DNA of 64,000 nucleotides from Candidatus Saccharimonadota bacterium (GCA_017513905.1 JAFWMR010000010.1:124001-188000); one strand, 5' to 3'; numbered from the stretch's first letter, positions 1-9,695 are shown. A program made the numbers and translations. Notes: generated by a model not told the origin, from the sequence alone.

Positions 1-387
1 AGTAAATCATCCTGGGATTTTGACGGTGAAGTAGAAGAGGAAAATGCCATCGAACTGTTTGATCTCATACGTACCGAACTTGCTCGCGTACTAAACGGAG
101 AAATCGACGACAAAGATCTAGAGGCCGCCAAAAGCTACTGCCTGGGTCGTTTTCAGATGGCCGCTCAAACAGTCGGGCAGCTCGCTGATTTTTACGCCGA
201 GGAATTTTTTAAAGCCGACGAAGTGGAAAACTACTGGCTTGTACCAGATATAGTTCGCACTGTCGACAAAACCGAAATCATCGAGCTAGCGAGAGAACTA
301 ATATCTTCCAACATCTCATCTCTCGTCGCCGTAGGATCGTGCGATAAAACACTCATTACCGAACTTGCAGCTCGTCTTTATCTATAA
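1..387 (+). CDS. M16-family zinc peptidase, C-terminal fragment (5' end outside window)
   Basis: The frame is open from base 1 and ends with TAA. The 128 visible residues look like the C-terminal M16C half of a processing-peptidase-like protein: a helix with an ELxxVLNGEIDDKDLEAAK-type pattern, then LARELISSNISSLVAVGS near the end. M16C domains help clamp the substrate peptide; the catalytic HxxEH motif would lie upstream and cannot be seen. The family call rests on the helix pattern and is moderate. murD follows 87 bp later with its own promoter. Confidence 0.55.
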   Translation, partial: SKSSWDFDGEVEEENAIELFDLIRTELARVLNGEIDDKDLEAAKSYCLGRFQMAAQTVGQLADFYAEEFFKADEVENYWLVPDIVRTVDKTEIIELARELISSNISSLVAVGSCDKTLITELAARLYL

Positions 388-462
388 ACAATTAAACACT
401 TATCATTGCTACTGGATAATTCTAGAGAAAAAGGAGATAACATCGAGCTGTGCCAAGCATGG

Positions 463-474
463 TATAATAATCCC
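463..474 (+). promoter_or_regulatory. Leaderless promoter of murD (-10 box)
   Basis: TATAAT at 463-468 is followed 6 nt later by ATG. The expected RNA start falls at or next to the start codon, so murD mRNA is probably leaderless. No SD precedes this ATG. Confidence 0.7.
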
Positions 475-1821
475 ATGAATATCTTAATTTTAGGCTATGG
501 CGTCGAGGGAAAGTCTGTAGAGAGTTATTTCAAACACGCCTCATCCGATAATAAAATTGATATATTGGATAAATTCGAAAAAGAAGAATTGTTATTTAAG
601 GATTTCTCCAACTATGATTTAATTTTTCGCACTCCGTCAATTCCACCTAAATTTATAAACGCACCTGCAGAAAAAGTCACCAGTTGTACGAAATATTTCT
701 TTCATAACTGCAATTGCCCAATCATCGGCGTAACTGGAACTAAAGGTAAAGGAACAACTTGCACGCTAATACGCGATTTGATACAGGAAATTTTTAATTC
801 CAAAAGTCAAAACGTTGTCTTTGAATCTGAACGTCCAAAGACATATCTCGTCGGAAATATTGGGACTCCTTCTTTAGACGTACTACCAGACATTAAAAAA
901 AGTGATGTCGTTATTTATGAGCTATCTAGTTTTCAGCTATGGGACATGGATGTATCACCAACCATTTCAGTTGTTCTACGTATTGAACCAGACCATTTAG
1001 ATGTCCATGAAAACTTCGAAGAATACGTTTCCGCCAAACAGAACATTATCAATTATCAGAACAAACAAGATACTTGCGTATATTTCAAAAACAACGACAA
1101 TACGGCAAGGCTCATTAATCCAACAAAAGCTCAAAAACTTGAATATCCATACGAAGAACCAGCAATTTTAAACGAACTTCAGGTGCCTGGTGACCATAAT
1201 CGCGAAGACGCCGAAGCTGCACTCATGGCAGCTTTCGCATTTTTCAAACTCCACGACGATAGGCTCACATTCGAAAAATTCATAAAGTATAATGAAAAAG
1301 CACTGGGTAAGGCCCTACATAATTTCAAACCGCTTCCTCATCATATTGAATTTGTCCGTGAGGTTAATGGCGTCAAATACTATGATGATTCATTCTCAAC
1401 CGTTTCGCCAGCGCTCCGTGCTTGTCTTAATTCCTTCCCAGATACACCGTTCGTACTCATAGTTGGCGGCAAAGACAAAGGATTCGACATCTCAGAAATA
1501 AAACGCATAATTTTTGACAATCCACATCTTATCAAAGCTGTTCTTATAGGCGAGACAGCTGCAAAGCTCGCAGATGGCGAAGACCCAGAAAAATACATCA
1601 TCGCTGGGACAGATTTCGATCTAGCAATTAAGACAGCGAAAGAACTCGCCGAAAACAAACTCACACAGGAAGAAGAACTATCCGACACGTGTCTTGTCGA
1701 CAAAAAACCAGTCGTCAAAGAGCCAGTCGTATTGCTATCACCATGCGCCAGCTCGTTCGACATGTTCAAATCTTACAAAGACCGCGGCGATCAATTTAAA
1801 TCAATCGTAAACGCTCTATAG
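475..1821 (+). CDS. murD: UDP-N-acetylmuramoylalanine--D-glutamate ligase
   Basis: Cytoplasmic ATP-dependent ligase that adds D-Glu to UDP-MurNAc-L-Ala in peptidoglycan precursor synthesis. The 448-residue frame has an N-terminal Rossmann start (NILILGYGVEGKS), the Mur-ligase P-loop GVTGTKGKGTT, the EPDHLDVH motif and the MurD C-terminal LSPCASSFDMFKSY motif. A TTG at 406 would extend the frame by 23 residues, but ATG 475 fits the N-terminus of the family and lies 6 nt after a perfect -10, so it is preferred. Upstream is an M16 fragment; prfB follows after 2 nt, so the two are probably co-transcribed. Confidence 0.95.
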   Translation: MNILILGYGVEGKSVESYFKHASSDNKIDILDKFEKEELLFKDFSNYDLIFRTPSIPPKFINAPAEKVTSCTKYFFHNCNCPIIGVTGTKGKGTTCTLIRDLIQEIFNSKSQNVVFESERPKTYLVGNIGTPSLDVLPDIKKSDVVIYELSSFQLWDMDVSPTISVVLRIEPDHLDVHENFEEYVSAKQNIINYQNKQDTCVYFKNNDNTARLINPTKAQKLEYPYEEPAILNELQVPGDHNREDAEAALMAAFAFFKLHDDRLTFEKFIKYNEKALGKALHNFKPLPHHIEFVREVNGVKYYDDSFSTVSPALRACLNSFPDTPFVLIVGGKDKGFDISEIKRIIFDNPHLIKAVLIGETAAKLADGEDPEKYIIAGTDFDLAIKTAKELAENKLTQEEELSDTCLVDKKPVVKEPVVLLSPCASSFDMFKSYKDRGDQFKSIVNAL

Positions 1822-1823
1822 AT

Positions 1824-2894
1824 ATGGAAGATTTAAAGAAACAGCTCAAGAACCTCAGAGAAAATTTTTTCGATTCTTGGAATAAACTCAATATAAACGA
1901 AAAAATTCAGGAGCTTGATGCGCTCGAACAGGAAATTGCCAAGCCGGAATTGTGGAATAATCCAGACAATGCAAAAGCTAAAAATGAAGCATTCGCGCAT
2001 TTAAGCTCTGAAGTAGGGCCATGGTCACTTCTTAAAACCCAAATCGAAGACCTTACGAGCTTCATTGAAATCGGAGGGGAAGATCTCAAAGAAGAAATCA
2101 CCAACCAACTCACAGCAATGGAAAATGATTATACCGACCTTAAAAAAGCGCTCCGATTCACTGGGGAATTCGATCACTCAGATGCAATAATTCGCATAAC
2201 TGCTGGCGTCGGTGGCACAGAGGCCATGGATTGGGCGTCTATGCTTGAGCGTATGTATCTTCGTTTCTTTGAACGTAATGGATTCAAAGTTAATCTTATC
2301 GAACGAATTACTGGCGAAGAAGCCGGCATTAAAACCGCCGTCTACGAAGTAAGAGGCATCAATACTTATGGAATACTCAAATCTGAACACGGAGTTCATC
2401 GCCTTGTTCGCCTATCACCATTTAATGCAGATAATCTCCGCCAAACGTCCTTTTCGCTTGTCGAAATACTTCCCATCATCAAATCAGACACAGACATCAA
2501 AATTGATGAAAAAGACTTGCGTATAGACGTCTATCATTCAGGTGGCCATGGCGGGCAATCAGTCAACACGACAAACTCAGCAGTTCGCATTACGCACCTC
2601 CCGACAAATACAGTCGTAGCCATTCAAAATGAACGCTCGCAGCTACAAAATAAAGAGAAAGCCATGGAAATACTTCGTGGCAAACTCGTCCAGATGAAGA
2701 TAGAGCAACAAGCAGAGTCCATCGATAAATTACGTGCCGGCGAATCAGCTAAATGGGGGCAGCAAATCCGCAATTATGTGCTTCAGCCGTACAAGCTGGT
2801 CAAAGATACGCGCACGAAACACGAAGAGAGCGATGCTGACAAAGTGCTTGACGGAGACATTATGCCTTTCATCAATGCGTTTCTTGAATTATAA
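1824..2894 (+). CDS. prfB: Peptide chain release factor 2
   Basis: RF2 releases nascent chains at UAA and UGA. The 356-residue protein has the RF2 tripeptide SPF (in RLVRLSPFNADNLRQTSF) and the catalytic GGQ within SGGHGGQSVNTT. The usual residue before GGQ is Ala; here it is His. Many bacterial prfB genes carry an in-frame UGA and a programmed +1 frameshift near codon 25, but this copy reads straight through from ATG with no such site. Its presence fits a code in which UGA is a stop. It sits in the conserved prfB-ftsE-ftsX order. Confidence 0.95.
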   Translation: MEDLKKQLKNLRENFFDSWNKLNINEKIQELDALEQEIAKPELWNNPDNAKAKNEAFAHLSSEVGPWSLLKTQIEDLTSFIEIGGEDLKEEITNQLTAMENDYTDLKKALRFTGEFDHSDAIIRITAGVGGTEAMDWASMLERMYLRFFERNGFKVNLIERITGEEAGIKTAVYEVRGINTYGILKSEHGVHRLVRLSPFNADNLRQTSFSLVEILPIIKSDTDIKIDEKDLRIDVYHSGGHGGQSVNTTNSAVRITHLPTNTVVAIQNERSQLQNKEKAMEILRGKLVQMKIEQQAESIDKLRAGESAKWGQQIRNYVLQPYKLVKDTRTKHEESDADKVLDGDIMPFINAFLEL

Positions 2895-2906
2895 TCACGT
2901 TTATGC

Positions 2907-2918
2907 TATTGTAGTTTC
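2907..2918 (+). promoter_or_regulatory. Extended -10 of ftsE, leaderless
   Basis: TGC followed by TATTGT at 2907-2912, with ATG 6 nt later. It lies just after the prfB stop codon, so ftsE can be started independently of prfB. Confidence 0.5.
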
Positions 2919-3758
2919 ATGATATTGCTCGATCATGTCACCAAAATCTACCCAGGCGACAAGAAGCCTGCTCTTGATGATGTTTCGCTCCATATCGAGC
3001 CTAACGAATTCGTGTTTCTAATTGGTAAATCTGGTGCCGGCAAATCCACACTCATGAAAATGATCACTAAAGAGGAGGATCCAGACTCCGGCAAAATCAT
3101 CATTGGTGGCATAGACCTCGAATACATTCGCCGCCGTCACATTCCGCATTATCGGCGTCGTCTCGGTGTTGTTTTTCAGGATTTTAAGCTCCTACCTCGA
3201 CGCACCGTCTATGAGAATGTTGCTTTTGCATTAGAGATAGCTGGTATGTCTACGCGCGAAATTAAACATACGGTTCCAAAAGTCCTAGAGCTCGTTGGTC
3301 TTACAGACCAAGCAAACAAGTTCCCATCTCAGCTTTCCGGCGGCCAACAGCAACGCGTATCCATCGCTCGATCCGTCGCGCGGCAACCAAAAATCCTCAT
3401 CGCGGATGAGCCTACTGGCAACCTTGATAAACTTACCAGCGCCGAGATTATTTCGCTATTACAAAAAATCAATGACTTTGGAACCACCGTCCTAGTCACC
3501 ACTCATGAAGAAGCTATCGTCAACAACCTAGATAAACGCGTCATCACGCTCAAGAATGGGCGTGTTGTCGCCGACCAAAAGACACATGGCATTTATAAGC
3601 TCGATGGTGATCCAGAAGTCCTTATAGATAGTTCACCGAAAGCACCTGGCTTCGCTCTAAAGAATAACCAGGTCATCTCGTCAACACCCAAACAAAAAGC
3701 TAAACCATCCAGATCAGTATCGAAAAAAACACGCACTAGCAAAAAGAAAGTCATCTAA
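2919..3758 (+). CDS. ftsE: Cell-division ABC transporter ATP-binding protein FtsE
   Basis: ATPase half of FtsEX, which controls peptidoglycan hydrolysis at the septum. Walker A GKSGAGKS is at about residues 36-43, the ABC signature LSGGQQQR near 139 and Walker [10 protein letters not shown] near 160. The 279 residues exceed the usual 220-230 because of a basic tail rich in Lys, Ser and Thr (about 240-279). ftsX starts 2 nt after the stop codon and a PcsB-like hydrolase follows, the classical partner set. Confidence 0.95.
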   Translation: MILLDHVTKIYPGDKKPALDDVSLHIEPNEFVFLIGKSGAGKSTLMKMITKEEDPDSGKIIIGGIDLEYIRRRHIPHYRRRLGVVFQDFKLLPRRTVYENVAFALEIAGMSTREIKHTVPKVLELVGLTDQANKFPSQLSGGQQQRVSIARSVARQPKILIADEPTGNLDKLTSAEIISLLQKINDFGTTVLVTTHEEAIVNNLDKRVITLKNGRVVADQKTHGIYKLDGDPEVLIDSSPKAPGFALKNNQVISSTPKQKAKPSRSVSKKTRTSKKKVI

Positions 3759-3760
3759 TC

Positions 3761-4789
3761 ATGAACAACTCCGCTAATAAGAAAGCCACAAAAAAGAACC
3801 TTAAGACTCTGACCAAAAACGGACGCACGAGGAAGATTCGTTCCGTTCGTCGAGTTGCTAAATATGGCGCCATCAACTTTGGACGCAATATCTGGCTATC
3901 ATCGGCAGCAACTTTAGTAATGACAATCACGCTCATCATTTTATCAGTCACATTCGTAGCAAGCGTTGTACTCTCCGAAACAGCTACAGCTATGCGTGAT
4001 AAGATTGATATCACCCTCTTCTTTAAGCCAGGCACCGGCAAAGAAACCTTAGAAGTATTAAGACAGGTTATCACTAATGATCCCAACATCAAATCCGCTG
4101 AAACTCGCACCAGCGAAGAAGAGTACGAGAACTTTCTCAAAGAAAATGCCGACAACGAGCTGCTTATAGAAACGCTCGAAGATCCAAGCATGGACATGCG
4201 CTCGGTTATGATCTCTACAATGCAGGCTACAATGCGCTTAAAGGTCTATGACACAGACAATCTCGATTCAATTAAGAATATCGTAGCAAGCGATATCAAC
4301 TTTGTTAAAAATCTTGACGAAACCGAAGAACCAACTTATGACGTGAACCAAGCCGAGATAGCTACCATTACCCGATGGGCCAACATCGCAACCACTGGCG
4401 GTATAGCTCTATCTGCAGTCTTCATTATCATATCTATCTTGGTCATTTTCAACACTATCCGCATGGCTATCTTTTCTCGACGCGAAGAAATCTACATGGA
4501 AAAGCTCGTTGGCGCTGACAGCTATTTTATCCGTGGACCATTCCTAGTTGAAGCACAGCTCTCTGGGATAGTTTCTGGCGTACTCGCCTCCGCGATTTGC
4601 TATTTCGGTTTCCGTTTTATAGAACCGAAATTAGCCAATTACGGCATCAATGTCGCTACCGTTACCAACATCTTGAATTCTAACAAACTCGTCTTAGTAA
4701 TTGCAGCCATGATACTCGCCGGCAGCCTCATCGGCACACTCTCTGCCCGCCTAGCCCTTCATAAATATCTACGTAATCCTTCCAAATAA
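3761..4789 (+). CDS. ftsX: Cell-division permease FtsX
   Basis: Membrane half of FtsEX. A basic cytosolic N-terminus precedes TM1 (about residues 44-68). An extracellular domain follows (about 70-200), which in this family relays the signal to a peptidoglycan hydrolase. Three more TMs lie at about 203-226, 255-278 and 308-330. The RREEIYMEKLVGA segment between TM2 and TM3 is typical of the family. The gene directly downstream encodes a coiled-coil CHAP hydrolase, its likely effector. Confidence 0.95.
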   Translation: MNNSANKKATKKNLKTLTKNGRTRKIRSVRRVAKYGAINFGRNIWLSSAATLVMTITLIILSVTFVASVVLSETATAMRDKIDITLFFKPGTGKETLEVLRQVITNDPNIKSAETRTSEEEYENFLKENADNELLIETLEDPSMDMRSVMISTMQATMRLKVYDTDNLDSIKNIVASDINFVKNLDETEEPTYDVNQAEIATITRWANIATTGGIALSAVFIIISILVIFNTIRMAIFSRREEIYMEKLVGADSYFIRGPFLVEAQLSGIVSGVLASAICYFGFRFIEPKLANYGINVATVTNILNSNKLVLVIAAMILAGSLIGTLSARLALHKYLRNPSK

Positions 4790-4852
4790 TCTGTAATTAA
4801 TCTAGAAACTATTGCATCATTTAGCATAAAATGTTACGCTAAAAACATGGTA

Positions 4853-5983
4853 ATGCTTAGAAGATTTAAAATCATTCTCGTCGCTCTAATTATAGGTTTG
4901 GCATCCGTTGTCGCCGCTATACTCCGTAACCAAAACAACACCGCAAATGCTACAGATTATTGCACGTCAGACGCCTGTAAAGACGCCGCCGCACGCGAAG
5001 CAGAAGCACGCCAAAAAGCCAACGAAGCAGCAGCAGCCGCTAGAGATCTAGAGCAAGTCGTGCAAGGCCTAGAACTAGAAATTTACGCTCTAGAAGCAAA
5101 AATCAAGTCCAACGAAGCTATCGCCGCTGACCTCGCGGTAAAAATCCAAATCAACGAAGAAAAACTCAGCGCTCAGAAAAGTGCGCTCGCCTCACTTTTA
5201 GTCAGCAACTATTTTGACGCCGAACCAGAAACAATCATGATTCTCGCCGGGTCGAGCAGCATTTCGGATCTCACCGAACGTCAAGCTCGCGCCGAAACCG
5301 TCAAGCAACAAATAAACCTTTCAGCTAAAAACATTAAGGCTGTTAAGGAAGAACTGGAGAACGAAAAGGGCGAGGTAGATCGTCTTGTTGTCGATCAGAA
5401 CAATCAGAAAGAAGTTATTAAGCAAAAACGCGCTGAACGTAATAAGCTCATCACGCAATATCGTGACAATGCTGAAAGTTATACCGCGGAAGCTGAAGCC
5501 GCCCGTATCGAGAAGGCTCGCCTTATCGCCCAAGAAACTGCCGCCAACAACAGCAGCGGTTATGTCGGCAACGGCTCCAATACTTACCCATGGCAGGGCG
5601 AATGTCCCGCACATAATCTCTGGTGGCAAGACCAATGGGGATACGTCTGCCAATGCGTCCATTATGCCGGATATAAAGCATACGAATTCTGGGGTGCCGA
5701 CATCTCTTACTGGGGTAACGCATATTCGTGGGACGAATCAGCCGTCGCTCGCGGATATGTCGTCGATCGCAACCCAGCTCCGTTCACCGTCGCCGTCTCC
5801 AATTACGGCGCGTGGGGGCACGTCATGTGGGTAGAGAGCGTCAACAGCGATGGCTCTATCAATATTTCGGAATACAACAACCCATACTCTTCTGCCAGTG
5901 GCCTAGAAGGTGATTACGGCTTCCGTAGCGGAGTTTCTACAGCGGGACTAGTTTTCATTCATTTCGACCAACACACATGGTAA
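4853..5983 (+). CDS. PcsB-like secreted coiled-coil CHAP-domain peptidoglycan hydrolase
   Basis: Probable amidase or endopeptidase that splits septal peptidoglycan under FtsEX control. It has a signal segment (about residues 2-22), an Ala/Glu-rich coiled coil (about 40-220) and a C-terminal CHAP domain (about 240-374). The CHAP nucleophile is probably the Cys in QCVHYAG, the His lies in GHVMWVE and the third polar residue in SEYNN. ATG 4853 is chosen over ATG 4847 because it sits 7 nt after TAAAAA (4840-4845), the spacing seen at other leaderless genes here. Coiled coil plus CHAP is the PcsB layout known from streptococci. Confidence 0.85.
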   Translation: MLRRFKIILVALIIGLASVVAAILRNQNNTANATDYCTSDACKDAAAREAEARQKANEAAAAARDLEQVVQGLELEIYALEAKIKSNEAIAADLAVKIQINEEKLSAQKSALASLLVSNYFDAEPETIMILAGSSSISDLTERQARAETVKQQINLSAKNIKAVKEELENEKGEVDRLVVDQNNQKEVIKQKRAERNKLITQYRDNAESYTAEAEAARIEKARLIAQETAANNSSGYVGNGSNTYPWQGECPAHNLWWQDQWGYVCQCVHYAGYKAYEFWGADISYWGNAYSWDESAVARGYVVDRNPAPFTVAVSNYGAWGHVMWVESVNSDGSINISEYNNPYSSASGLEGDYGFRSGVSTAGLVFIHFDQHTW

Positions 5984-5989
5984 ATATGC

Positions 5990-6001
5990 TAAAATAGTTT
6001 C
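5990..6001 (+). promoter_or_regulatory. Leaderless promoter of the S41 protease gene
   Basis: TATGC then TAAAAT at 5990-5995, followed 6 nt later by ATG 6002. No SD is present. Confidence 0.6.
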
Positions 6002-7189
6002 ATGGCAAAAGTAGATTGGAAGGCAAAAAGAGTTAAGCTTGGTAGTGCCATAGTTGGCGCCACTATTACCCTAGTTATAGGGATAGCAATCGGAAATAAT
6101 TGGAGTACATTTGCTCCGTATCTAGGCGGAAAAATCTCGTCGAACGCAAATATTTCATGGAACGAGCTAAACGAAGTCTATAACACTCTAGTAAGCAACT
6201 ACGACGGTGACGTCGACAAAGAAGCCGTCATTGACGGAGCTAAGCATGGGCTAGTTAAGGCAATTGGTGATGTATACACGGAATACATGAATAAACAAGA
6301 AACTAGCGATTTTAACGATTATTTGCACGGTGATATTGGGGCAGGAGTAGGCATAGAAATGGGACTGCGCGACGGGTACACTCGTGTTTTGCGCACTCTT
6401 CCAGACAATCCGGCTAGAGAGGCGGGTGTTCTAGCTGGTGATATCATCTATAAAGTCGACGATAAAGAAGTTTATGACTGGTCTACCGAAGATATAGCAA
6501 AAGTTCTCCGCGGCGCAGCTGACACTACAGTTAAACTTACCGTAGTGCGTGATGGCAAAGAAAAATCGTTCGATCTTGTTCGTGAGACTATTAACAATGT
6601 ATCTGCATATGTCACTTATAAGAAAAATAACACCGCAGTTATCACCGTCACGCGCTTCGACAATGATACCGGAACATTAGTTCAAAGCTTTGCGGATGAG
6701 ATTTTGAATAAAAATACAAAGAAAATCATTCTCGATTTACGCGACAATGGCGGCGGCTATGTTAGCGCCGCACGTGATCTTCTAAGTCTTTGGCTTGATG
6801 GACAGAAAGTACTCATACAAAGAACGAAATTTTCCGCCGCGGACGATATAACTTACTCTCTATATAATAAAGCAGTTTTTTCCGACATTAAAACGGTCGT
6901 TTTAGTCAACGGGAACACCGCATCAGCATCAGAAATCGTTGCAGGGGCGCTTAAAGATTACAATAAAGCCACAATAGTCGGAGAGACTACTTATGGTAAA
7001 GGTGTAGTTCAAACTATGCTCAACCTCTCTAATAGTAGTACGCTCAAAGTCACGACGGCACACTGGTACACTCCACAAGGCAATACCATCAATGGGACTG
7101 GCATAGAACCGGATCACCAAATCACAAACACATACGACGATATCAATCATTCTCGCGATCCTCAAATGGACAAAGCGCTAGAAATTTAG
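6002..7189 (+). CDS. ctpA: S41-family C-terminal processing protease
   Basis: Membrane-anchored serine protease facing outward. One N-terminal TM lies at about residues 14-32, a PDZ domain at about 115-195 (GAGVGIEMGLRDGY, then PAREAGVLAGDIIYKVD) and the S41 catalytic domain at about 210-370. The catalytic Ser is in GNTASASEIVAG and the Lys in TTYGKGVVQT, the Ser-Lys dyad of CtpA proteases. In other bacteria CtpA-type enzymes mature or remove peptidoglycan hydrolases; its place after ftsEX and a CHAP hydrolase suggests the same here. The symbol follows the family, not a proven orthologue. Confidence 0.9.
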   Translation: MAKVDWKAKRVKLGSAIVGATITLVIGIAIGNNWSTFAPYLGGKISSNANISWNELNEVYNTLVSNYDGDVDKEAVIDGAKHGLVKAIGDVYTEYMNKQETSDFNDYLHGDIGAGVGIEMGLRDGYTRVLRTLPDNPAREAGVLAGDIIYKVDDKEVYDWSTEDIAKVLRGAADTTVKLTVVRDGKEKSFDLVRETINNVSAYVTYKKNNTAVITVTRFDNDTGTLVQSFADEILNKNTKKIILDLRDNGGGYVSAARDLLSLWLDGQKVLIQRTKFSAADDITYSLYNKAVFSDIKTVVLVNGNTASASEIVAGALKDYNKATIVGETTYGKGVVQTMLNLSNSSTLKVTTAHWYTPQGNTINGTGIEPDHQITNTYDDINHSRDPQMDKALEI

Positions 7190-7201
7190 TATAATATAGA
7201 C
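7190..7201 (+). promoter_or_regulatory. Leaderless promoter of the G5/3D-domain gene
   Basis: TATAAT at 7190-7195 overlaps the end of the preceding gene; ATG 7202 comes 6 nt later with no SD. Confidence 0.65.
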
Positions 7202-8275
7202 ATGCGGATTAAATCCGAAAAACTATTGTTTCTCCTTGGCTTTTTTATGATTGCTAGCTTTTTCATTCTAGGAATTAAACTTGCACCGACCGCATCCTTT
7301 GCGGAAGAAGATAATGAAGACACCGAATATATCAGCTCTGGGCCAAATCATTTTATTACAGTCTACGATGGCGAATCCAAAAAAACGATAAAAAGCGATG
7401 CTTTGACTGTCGCAGAAGTCTTAGAAAGACTAGATATCAAATTGGACACAACAGATACGATTTCGCCAAGCCTAAACACACCAATTGATGCCGATAATTA
7501 TTTTATCAATATTTATCGCTCTCATCCGGTTCTCATATATGACGGTATCTACTCCCGCGTCGCTCAAGTTACTAGTTACGAACCATATACGGCAGCTCGC
7601 GCAGCTGGTTTTACAATTTATGATGACGATTCAGTCTCGCTCGTCCCAACCACAAGTTTTCTAGAGTCCGGTATTTCTACAGCATATCAGATTTCGCGCG
7701 GGAACGGCGATACAGTTACGGTTGAGGAAGAAATCGAATTCGCCACAGAAACCATACGTGATTATAACATTCCGGTAGGATCAGAAGAAGTTCGGCAGCT
7801 TGGCGAACTCGGCAAAATCAAGAAAACTTATAGAGTTAAAACCATCGACGGCACCGAGGTGTCACGAGAATTAGTCAATGAAGAAGTAATCCGAAATCCA
7901 GTCACTCGAATAGTGGCAATCGGCACCAGCATCAAAAATGCTAACCCGCTCACTCCGTCTATGGGGCGAAACAGATATACCGCCAAAGACCTAAACGGTA
8001 ATTACGTCGAGCGTCAAGAAACTTATTATGATTTAAATATGTCCGGAGTCATGAGATTCTGCGGGAAATCTGGGTACTCTGTTCGCGAAGATGGCGCAAA
8101 AATTGATGATGAAGGGTATGTTATTATAGCTGCCAATCTTTCTCGCTACCCTCGATGTTCTATCGTAGAAACATCTCTTGGGCCTGGCCGCGTCTACGAC
8201 ACCGGCACATTCGCCACAACGAATCCAGAACAATTCGATCTCGCCACTGACTGGACCAGGAGAGACGGTATCTAA
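7202..8275 (+). CDS. Secreted YabE-like protein with DUF348, G5 and 3D domains
   Basis: Exported cell-wall protein of 357 residues. A signal or anchor segment at about 8-32 is followed by a DUF348-type repeat (ITVYDGESKKTIKSDALTVA pattern), then a G5 domain (about 170-240) that binds cell-wall glycans or peptides, and a C-terminal double-psi 3D domain. The last carries the conserved acidic pattern in YDTGTFA ... FDLATDW. The layout matches YabE-like and Rpf-like wall-remodelling factors. The next gene, rsmA, starts immediately after its stop, as yabE and ksgA are neighbours in Firmicutes. Confidence 0.85.
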   Translation: MRIKSEKLLFLLGFFMIASFFILGIKLAPTASFAEEDNEDTEYISSGPNHFITVYDGESKKTIKSDALTVAEVLERLDIKLDTTDTISPSLNTPIDADNYFINIYRSHPVLIYDGIYSRVAQVTSYEPYTAARAAGFTIYDDDSVSLVPTTSFLESGISTAYQISRGNGDTVTVEEEIEFATETIRDYNIPVGSEEVRQLGELGKIKKTYRVKTIDGTEVSRELVNEEVIRNPVTRIVAIGTSIKNANPLTPSMGRNRYTAKDLNGNYVERQETYYDLNMSGVMRFCGKSGYSVREDGAKIDDEGYVIIAANLSRYPRCSIVETSLGPGRVYDTGTFATTNPEQFDLATDWTRRDGI

Positions 8276-9064
8276 ATGAAAAATAAAAAATCTCTTGGCC
8301 AAAACTGGCTCAAAGACCGAGCAATACTTGATAGCATCGCTGACTTAGTTTTTGATTTACCTGGAAAAACCCTAGAAGAGAAAACCCCATTATGTGTAGA
8401 AATCGGACCAGGTTTAGGTACATTAACGTCCAGTCTACTTCGTCGGTTTGACAAAGTCGTAGCCATCGAATTCGACGAACAACTAGCCAAGAATCTCCCA
8501 AATTCTTTTCCTGGAAAAAACCTTGAAGTCGTAAACATAGATTTCCTCAAATACGATCTTAATACCATTAAAACTCCGTACGTTATAACCGGTAATATAC
8601 CTTACTACATTACCACGCCTATCATCGAAAAAATTCTCTCCACAAATAATAAACCAGAAAAAATAGTTTTACTAATACAAAAGGAAGTCGCTGACAAAAT
8701 CTGTCCAAAAGAATCGGGCCTTAACAACTCATCATTAAGTCTCTATATTGACAACTTCGCAAAAACCCATCTAGGCCCTATTATTACAAAGGAATATTTC
8801 ACTCCTTCTCCAAAAGTCGATTCAAGAATCATAATCTTCACACCCTACAAAACACCAATTGCCGACGATAGCGTACTCGATTTCGTTCATAAATCCTTTG
8901 CGAACCCCCGTAAGAAGCTCTCGGCAAATCTAACAAATATAGCTCACATTCCTAAAGCTGAAATCGAAATTATTCTGAAAAAACTAGGATTTAGCGCTAA
9001 CGCACGTCCAGCAGATCTAAGCTTACAAGACTACATAATGCTTGATAAATCTATTAAAAGATAA
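8276..9064 (+). CDS. rsmA: 16S rRNA dimethyladenosine transferase
   Basis: Dimethylates two adjacent adenines in helix 45 of 16S rRNA with SAM. Recognised by the N-terminal KKSLGQNWL, the SAM-binding VEIGPGLGTLTS and the catalytic NIPYYITTPI motif. At 262 residues it has normal length. The ATG directly follows the stop of the upstream gene, so translation is probably coupled. Confidence 0.95.
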   Translation: MKNKKSLGQNWLKDRAILDSIADLVFDLPGKTLEEKTPLCVEIGPGLGTLTSSLLRRFDKVVAIEFDEQLAKNLPNSFPGKNLEVVNIDFLKYDLNTIKTPYVITGNIPYYITTPIIEKILSTNNKPEKIVLLIQKEVADKICPKESGLNNSSLSLYIDNFAKTHLGPIITKEYFTPSPKVDSRIIIFTPYKTPIADDSVLDFVHKSFANPRKKLSANLTNIAHIPKAEIEIILKKLGFSANARPADLSLQDYIMLDKSIKR

Positions 9065-9108
9065 TACAATAATAATAAGTTTTTATAAAAAACCTAAGGG
9101 AGAGAAAA

Positions 9109-9693
9109 ATGAACCAAGATCCAAACAACCCAATCATGCCAAATTCGGCCGCGCCACAAATGCCAATCAACCCTACGGCTATGCCAAATCCAGCTGCCGC
9201 AGCCGCGCCATCTCTCGAACCAACACCTGCTCCCGCAGCTCCAGCCATGCCCGAAGCCCCTACTCTTGACGCTTCACTCCTCCAAGAAGCGATTGCTGAC
9301 GTACCAGAAGAAGCCGCCGCAACTACTCCAGATGTACCATCTGCCGTCTCCCTTGATAATATAGGCGCCACTTTCGAAACTACGACGACCGCTAGCAACC
9401 CAGCGGACGCCTCTCCATTTGCCACAGCGGCACCAGCAACTAATTTTGATACACCCGACGCAACTCAGGCTATTTCAACGGATCCTAACAACATGACCGC
9501 TGAAACGCCCAAAGCAACTCCATCGGTAGCTTTCAACGACCCTGCTCAACAACCAGATAATGGGAAGCATGGAAAAAGCATCAACTTTTCCGACATAGTC
9601 GAGAAGCTCAAGAAGCACCCTGCACTAGTCATTTTCGGTGGAGGCTTCCTTATCATCATCATACTCATTCTCATACTCGCCTTTGTAATCTAA
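9109..9693 (+). CDS. Pro/Ala-rich tail-anchored membrane protein, unknown function
   Basis: No family recognised. The 194 residues are mostly Ala, Pro, Thr and Asp (low complexity, about 1-150), then a basic amphipathic stretch (KHGKSINFSDIVEKLKKHP) and one strongly hydrophobic segment ending at the C-terminus (about 173-194). This predicts a cytosolic domain held by a C-terminal anchor. A good SD (AAGGGAGAG) precedes the ATG. metG begins 2 nt after the stop, so the two share a transcript. The only relation seen is to other low-complexity membrane proteins in this window. Confidence 0.75.
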   Translation: MNQDPNNPIMPNSAAPQMPINPTAMPNPAAAAAPSLEPTPAPAAPAMPEAPTLDASLLQEAIADVPEEAAATTPDVPSAVSLDNIGATFETTTTASNPADASPFATAAPATNFDTPDATQAISTDPNNMTAETPKATPSVAFNDPAQQPDNGKHGKSINFSDIVEKLKKHPALVIFGGGFLIIIILILILAFVI

Positions 9694-9695
9694 AA

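Noticed and set aside
1380-1769. Ser-rich minus-strand frame opposite murD (and similar frames opposite prfB, rsmA, rpoB, rpoC)
   Set aside because: Antisense to conserved coding sequence, no start signals, composition explained by the codons of the real gene.
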